A stretch of DNA of 64,000 bases. Origin: Borreliella chilensis (GTDB taxonomy: Bacteria; Spirochaetota; Spirochaetia; Borreliales; Borreliaceae). Position 1 is the stretch's first letter, and the number at the start of each line of letters is the position of its first letter. The stretch is taken from contig CP009910.1 in assembly GCA_000808095.1 (NCBI GenBank), positions 372,001 through 436,000 on the forward strand, in the 5' to 3' direction. Position numbers and translations under genes: made by a program. The notes below the pieces were generated by a model. That model made no database searches. It had not been told where the DNA came from and was given only the letters and a program-made list of their open reading frames with translations. Positions 60,001-64,000 of this stretch are shown piece after piece.

Positions 60001-61573
60001 AAAACATTTTAATCTTATCAAGCAAAAATTGATTTATTCCTTTATAATTATTTGCTTTAACATAATCTATTGGATACCAATTTTTAACAGCAAGATTTAA
60101 TTTATTATTTTTTAATAACCAAATTTTCTCTTCTATATTAAATTTAAGCTTATTCATAATTTTATAGCTATTTATTCGAGAATTACTAATCTCTTCTTTA
60201 TCTAACCAATTTTTATCCACTTGGAGCAAAGATTCAATTGAAATATCATCAAATATAGCATTAAGAATATATTTAATAAATTTATAAACCCTATTATCAA
60301 TAGCTAAAACTAAAAACCTATTTTTATTAAAAATCGAATCGTAAGATTTCAATTTACCATTATATCCATTTAATTTTAATAAATATTTTGTTGTTATTGA
60401 ATTTTCTATAAATCCATATGAATTATTAGCAATATCTATAAAGTTATTAACAATATCTTGATTTTTATTTAAATGAATATTTTTAAAATCAAAATCAATA
60501 AACTGAGAATTTATTGGACCAACACCATTGTTTAAACCTTTAGAATAAAATTTAAAATTAAGAGGATATATGGGCTTACTTACTACGTAATTAACATTTT
60601 TAAATACACTATCATTACTAATAATTCCCCCAAAAATGTTTACTGACTTTCCATCTAATGATTTTTTAATATCCTCTTTAGGAAATCCCTTAAAAATAGG
60701 TTTAAATATATACTGTTTTGAGAGAAGATTCCATAAATCTACTAAAATGCCAGACAAGTTTTCATTTGAATTAATAAAACTTAAAGGAGGATAATCGCTA
60801 TATAAACCAACTTCAATAAAATTCCCCTTATAAGCTTTGTCTAAAAAAGAAAAAACATACTCATCGGGCATTTCCATCAAATATGAAAATAAATCCAAAT
60901 TTAAATTCTTTATTATCTCAGGAGCATTTCTACTAATAGCTACTCTATTTTTTATGCTATAAAAAATATCTCCATTAAAAATGACAAGATCTTCACCTAA
61001 AAAACGCTTTGCAATATAATCTAAGGTCTTACAATCGCCATATATATAATCAACTTTGTCATTTTTTAAAGCTAATATTAAATTTTGGACATTATCAACC
61101 AAGCAAATATTGTTAACACCTCTTAGTCTTAAGATATCTTCATATATTGTATTTTTAATAACCCCTATATTAAAATTTGATAAAAATGTTGAATGGGTAT
61201 TTTTATATTTTTTATTAGAGCTTTTAGAAAATAAAATTGCAATGCTTCTAGCTAACTCACTTTTAAAATAAAACAAATCATTCAATTTTGTATTGTAAGT
61301 CAATCCTAAATATATTGCTTCATCTTCAATTTCGCTTTCATTTAAAATATCAATAGGCTCAACCCTAATATCAACATTATTATCTTTTGCCCATTTATCT
61401 AGAATAGAAAAAATAAGTCCAACATATTCCTTTTTATTATTTTTATAATAAAAAGGAAAATTTTGACCTATAAGCTTGAACTTGAAAATATCCTTGGAAA
61501 ATAAATTAGCATGAACAAAGCAAACCAAAAGCAAAATTAAGAAATTAATACTTAAAAAATTTGCTTTTCTCAT
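57065..61573 (-). CDS. hk1: Hybrid sensor histidine kinase Hk1
   Basis: A 1502-residue inner-membrane kinase that phosphorylates Rrp1. Domains in order: signal peptide (1-24), three periplasmic bacterial solute-binding domains (about 27-250, 252-455, 490-700), a transmembrane helix (about 712-740), HisKA with His773 in ISHDIRTPINGI, HATPase_c with LIGNAFKFT, DTGKG and GVGLGLSIS, a pseudo-receiver (about 1018-1125; Asp replaced by Asn1070), a true receiver (about 1158-1280) with Asp1211, and an Hpt-like domain with His1354. The sensing domains should bind small molecules such as amino acids. Confidence 0.96.
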   Translation of the reverse strand: MRKANFLSINFLILLLVCFVHANLFSKDIFKFKLIGQNFPFYYKNNKKEYVGLIFSILDKWAKDNNVDIRVEPIDILNESEIEDEAIYLGLTYNTKLNDLFYFKSELARSIAILFSKSSNKKYKNTHSTFLSNFNIGVIKNTIYEDILRLRGVNNICLVDNVQNLILALKNDKVDYIYGDCKTLDYIAKRFLGEDLVIFNGDIFYSIKNRVAISRNAPEIIKNLNLDLFSYLMEMPDEYVFSFLDKAYKGNFIEVGLYSDYPPLSFINSNENLSGILVDLWNLLSKQYIFKPIFKGFPKEDIKKSLDGKSVNIFGGIISNDSVFKNVNYVVSKPIYPLNFKFYSKGLNNGVGPINSQFIDFDFKNIHLNKNQDIVNNFIDIANNSYGFIENSITTKYLLKLNGYNGKLKSYDSIFNKNRFLVLAIDNRVYKFIKYILNAIFDDISIESLLQVDKNWLDKEEISNSRINSYKIMNKLKFNIEEKIWLLKNNKLNLAVKNWYPIDYVKANNYKGINQFLLDKIKMFSGIEFDIIETYSNSDLKKLIKSGKIDIINTSTVDSNLDNVFNIRLNSRIPLYIFSNKKRVLPSRSLGRFAILDFLYSKNLASNIKSKLFLVSSFKEALLLLYKGKVDGIISDEYTAAAVFEELNIIDVEKLPTFRDLAFDLSLAIYNQDYILKEIIHKAVLRSNVDSRTYLNDWKFDIYYKSKSVGFINLKFLALTFFIFYFTFLGFVIIFMFKLALEQKRRYSFVINEKKIAEAANAAKTIFIANISHDIRTPINGIMAATELLDTTVLTNVQKDYVRMINYSSDSLLSLIDDILYLSQIDVNELHVESQEIDLESEMEIVLKTFQSQCVKKNIDLFSYSKSIFKNYIKGDIVKIKQVLINLIGNAFKFTDDGVIVLNYEEISRIKDNNRVLVTLEFKVIDTGKGIKRENFSKIFEIFKQEDDSSSRVHEGVGLGLSISRELVRLMGGLGITVDSKVGEGTTFSFMLPFFLGNELRSENLSINRFQLINSNNKVLNVLLSQKSIKIFEHCSALLGCSSNVHYVASFENAYKFFKEHPFYDFVCVNVNNDNIQESIQFANNIEKLNSDVQIVFLFYYLDNKTLINLKYMYVKKPLMGLDICSILSKNKKEFKVERDFEEFLPIIDGSFKIKEPINVLIAEDNQVNQKVLKDILVVIGINKDFIDVVDDGVKALKVLKEKKYSIAFIDIRMPRYDGFSVAKEIRKFEKAKNLESCILVAVTAHALQEYKDKCFASGMDDYISKPIHISSIKIIFKKYFHFEVDEILENEDLSQLVKFPNLDINKALKELNLSYASYSELCKGLVDFISINIIDLEKAFDEENLFLIRDISHLISGALSNMRSELYKNFKKIETSKDSIYELKKMYSFVKDDLLQLISDIKESVLFEPEIVSQSKLYFKNNGQFLDLLNKLLISIKTRKPREYKEILKSIDKYVLDDNIQVLFSDLRKNLRLYRFAESSKILEEIIETFSNRDINSGNDN

Positions 61574-61673
61574 ATTATTTTAAAATTTCCTTATTAAAAT
61601 ACAATAATTTTACTAATGCTACGCAAAAACAAATATATACAATAAAATCAAGACTTAAAATATAAAATAAAAA

Positions 61674-61785
61674 CCCTGGCAATAACTTACTCTCCCGCGA
61701 ACTCGCAGTACCATCAGCGAATAAGAGCTTAACTTCTGTGTTCGGAATGATAACAGGTGTTTCCTCTCTTCTTTAACCACCAGGG
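61674..61785 (-). rRNA. rrf: 5S ribosomal RNA
   Basis: 112 bases with terminal stem CCCTGG/CCAGGG and the conserved core CCGAACACAGAAGTTAAGC. It is transcribed downstream of the 23S gene. The terminal stem is followed by a run of five T on the transcript, which could also serve as the terminator. Confidence 0.96.
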
Positions 61786-61809
61786 TTTTTATAAGGAAGA
61801 TAAAAATAT

Positions 61810-64000
<2,191 letters not shown>

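Overview
The window is a stretch of the linear chromosome of a Lyme-disease spirochaete (Borrelia/Borreliella). The AT-rich coding, the four tandem bmp lipoprotein genes downstream of rpsL-rpsG, the pfs-metK-luxS cluster, the hk1-rrp1 pair beside a 5S-23S rRNA unit, and the gene order overall match what I recall of B. burgdorferi B31 from about BB0365 to BB0420. The Bmp and outer-membrane proteins differ at many positions from the B31 sequences I remember, so a sister genospecies is plausible. That species statement is inference.

Layout. 1-2.3 kb: the lipoprotein gene la7 (cut by the left edge), an M18 aminopeptidase and a small EIIB-like protein, ending at a hairpin shared with gpsA. 2.3-10.5 kb (minus strand): gpsA, a ClpA-like AAA+ protein, three aminoacyl-tRNA synthetases (tyrS, glyS, gltX) and a membrane protein. 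10.6-14.2 kb (plus): pdeB (c-di-GMP phosphodiesterase family) followed by the methyl-cycle genes pfs, metK and luxS with overlapping ends. 14.2-18.2 kb (minus): an exported protein, a HIT protein, mgtE and a putative trehalase. 18.3-22.9 kb (minus): bmpD-bmpC-bmpA-bmpB. 23-34.9 kb (minus): the translation/transcription cluster tRNA-Thr, rpmG, tRNA-Trp, secE, nusG, rplK, rplA, rplJ, rplL, rpoB, rpoC, rpsL, rpsG.

34.9-44.8 kb: poorly characterised exported proteins and lipoproteins, an ankyrin-repeat protein, a divergent dicarboxylate/amino-acid symporter family member, proS, and the paired outer-membrane proteins BB0405/BB0406. 44.8-47.8 kb: manA and the fructose-family PTS gene fruA, which overlap and are preceded by two strong palindromes. 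48-51 kb: an exported protein, a DRGH nuclease, a membrane protein and a polyprenol-kinase-like protein. 51.2-56.1 kb (plus): cheR, cheB, traB, adk and the porin gene dipA. 56.2-61.6 kb (minus): the hybrid kinase gene hk1 and its diguanylate cyclase gene rrp1. 61.7 kb to the end (minus): 5S and the 3' part of 23S rRNA.

The window holds both synthesis (Hk1-Rrp1) and breakdown (PdeB) of c-di-GMP, and one chemotaxis adaptation pair. A recurring theme is proteins with a recognisable fold but altered key residues: an EIIB lacking its cysteine, a ClpA-like second ATPase domain with altered motifs, PdeB with HK in place of HD, a CheB receiver with Asn in place of Asp, a pseudo-receiver in Hk1, and a symporter lacking its signature motifs. 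I found no phage, insertion sequence or CRISPR array. No clearly new multi-gene system is visible. The best leads are these altered proteins and the AT-rich palindromes upstream of fruA and between bmpA and bmpB.
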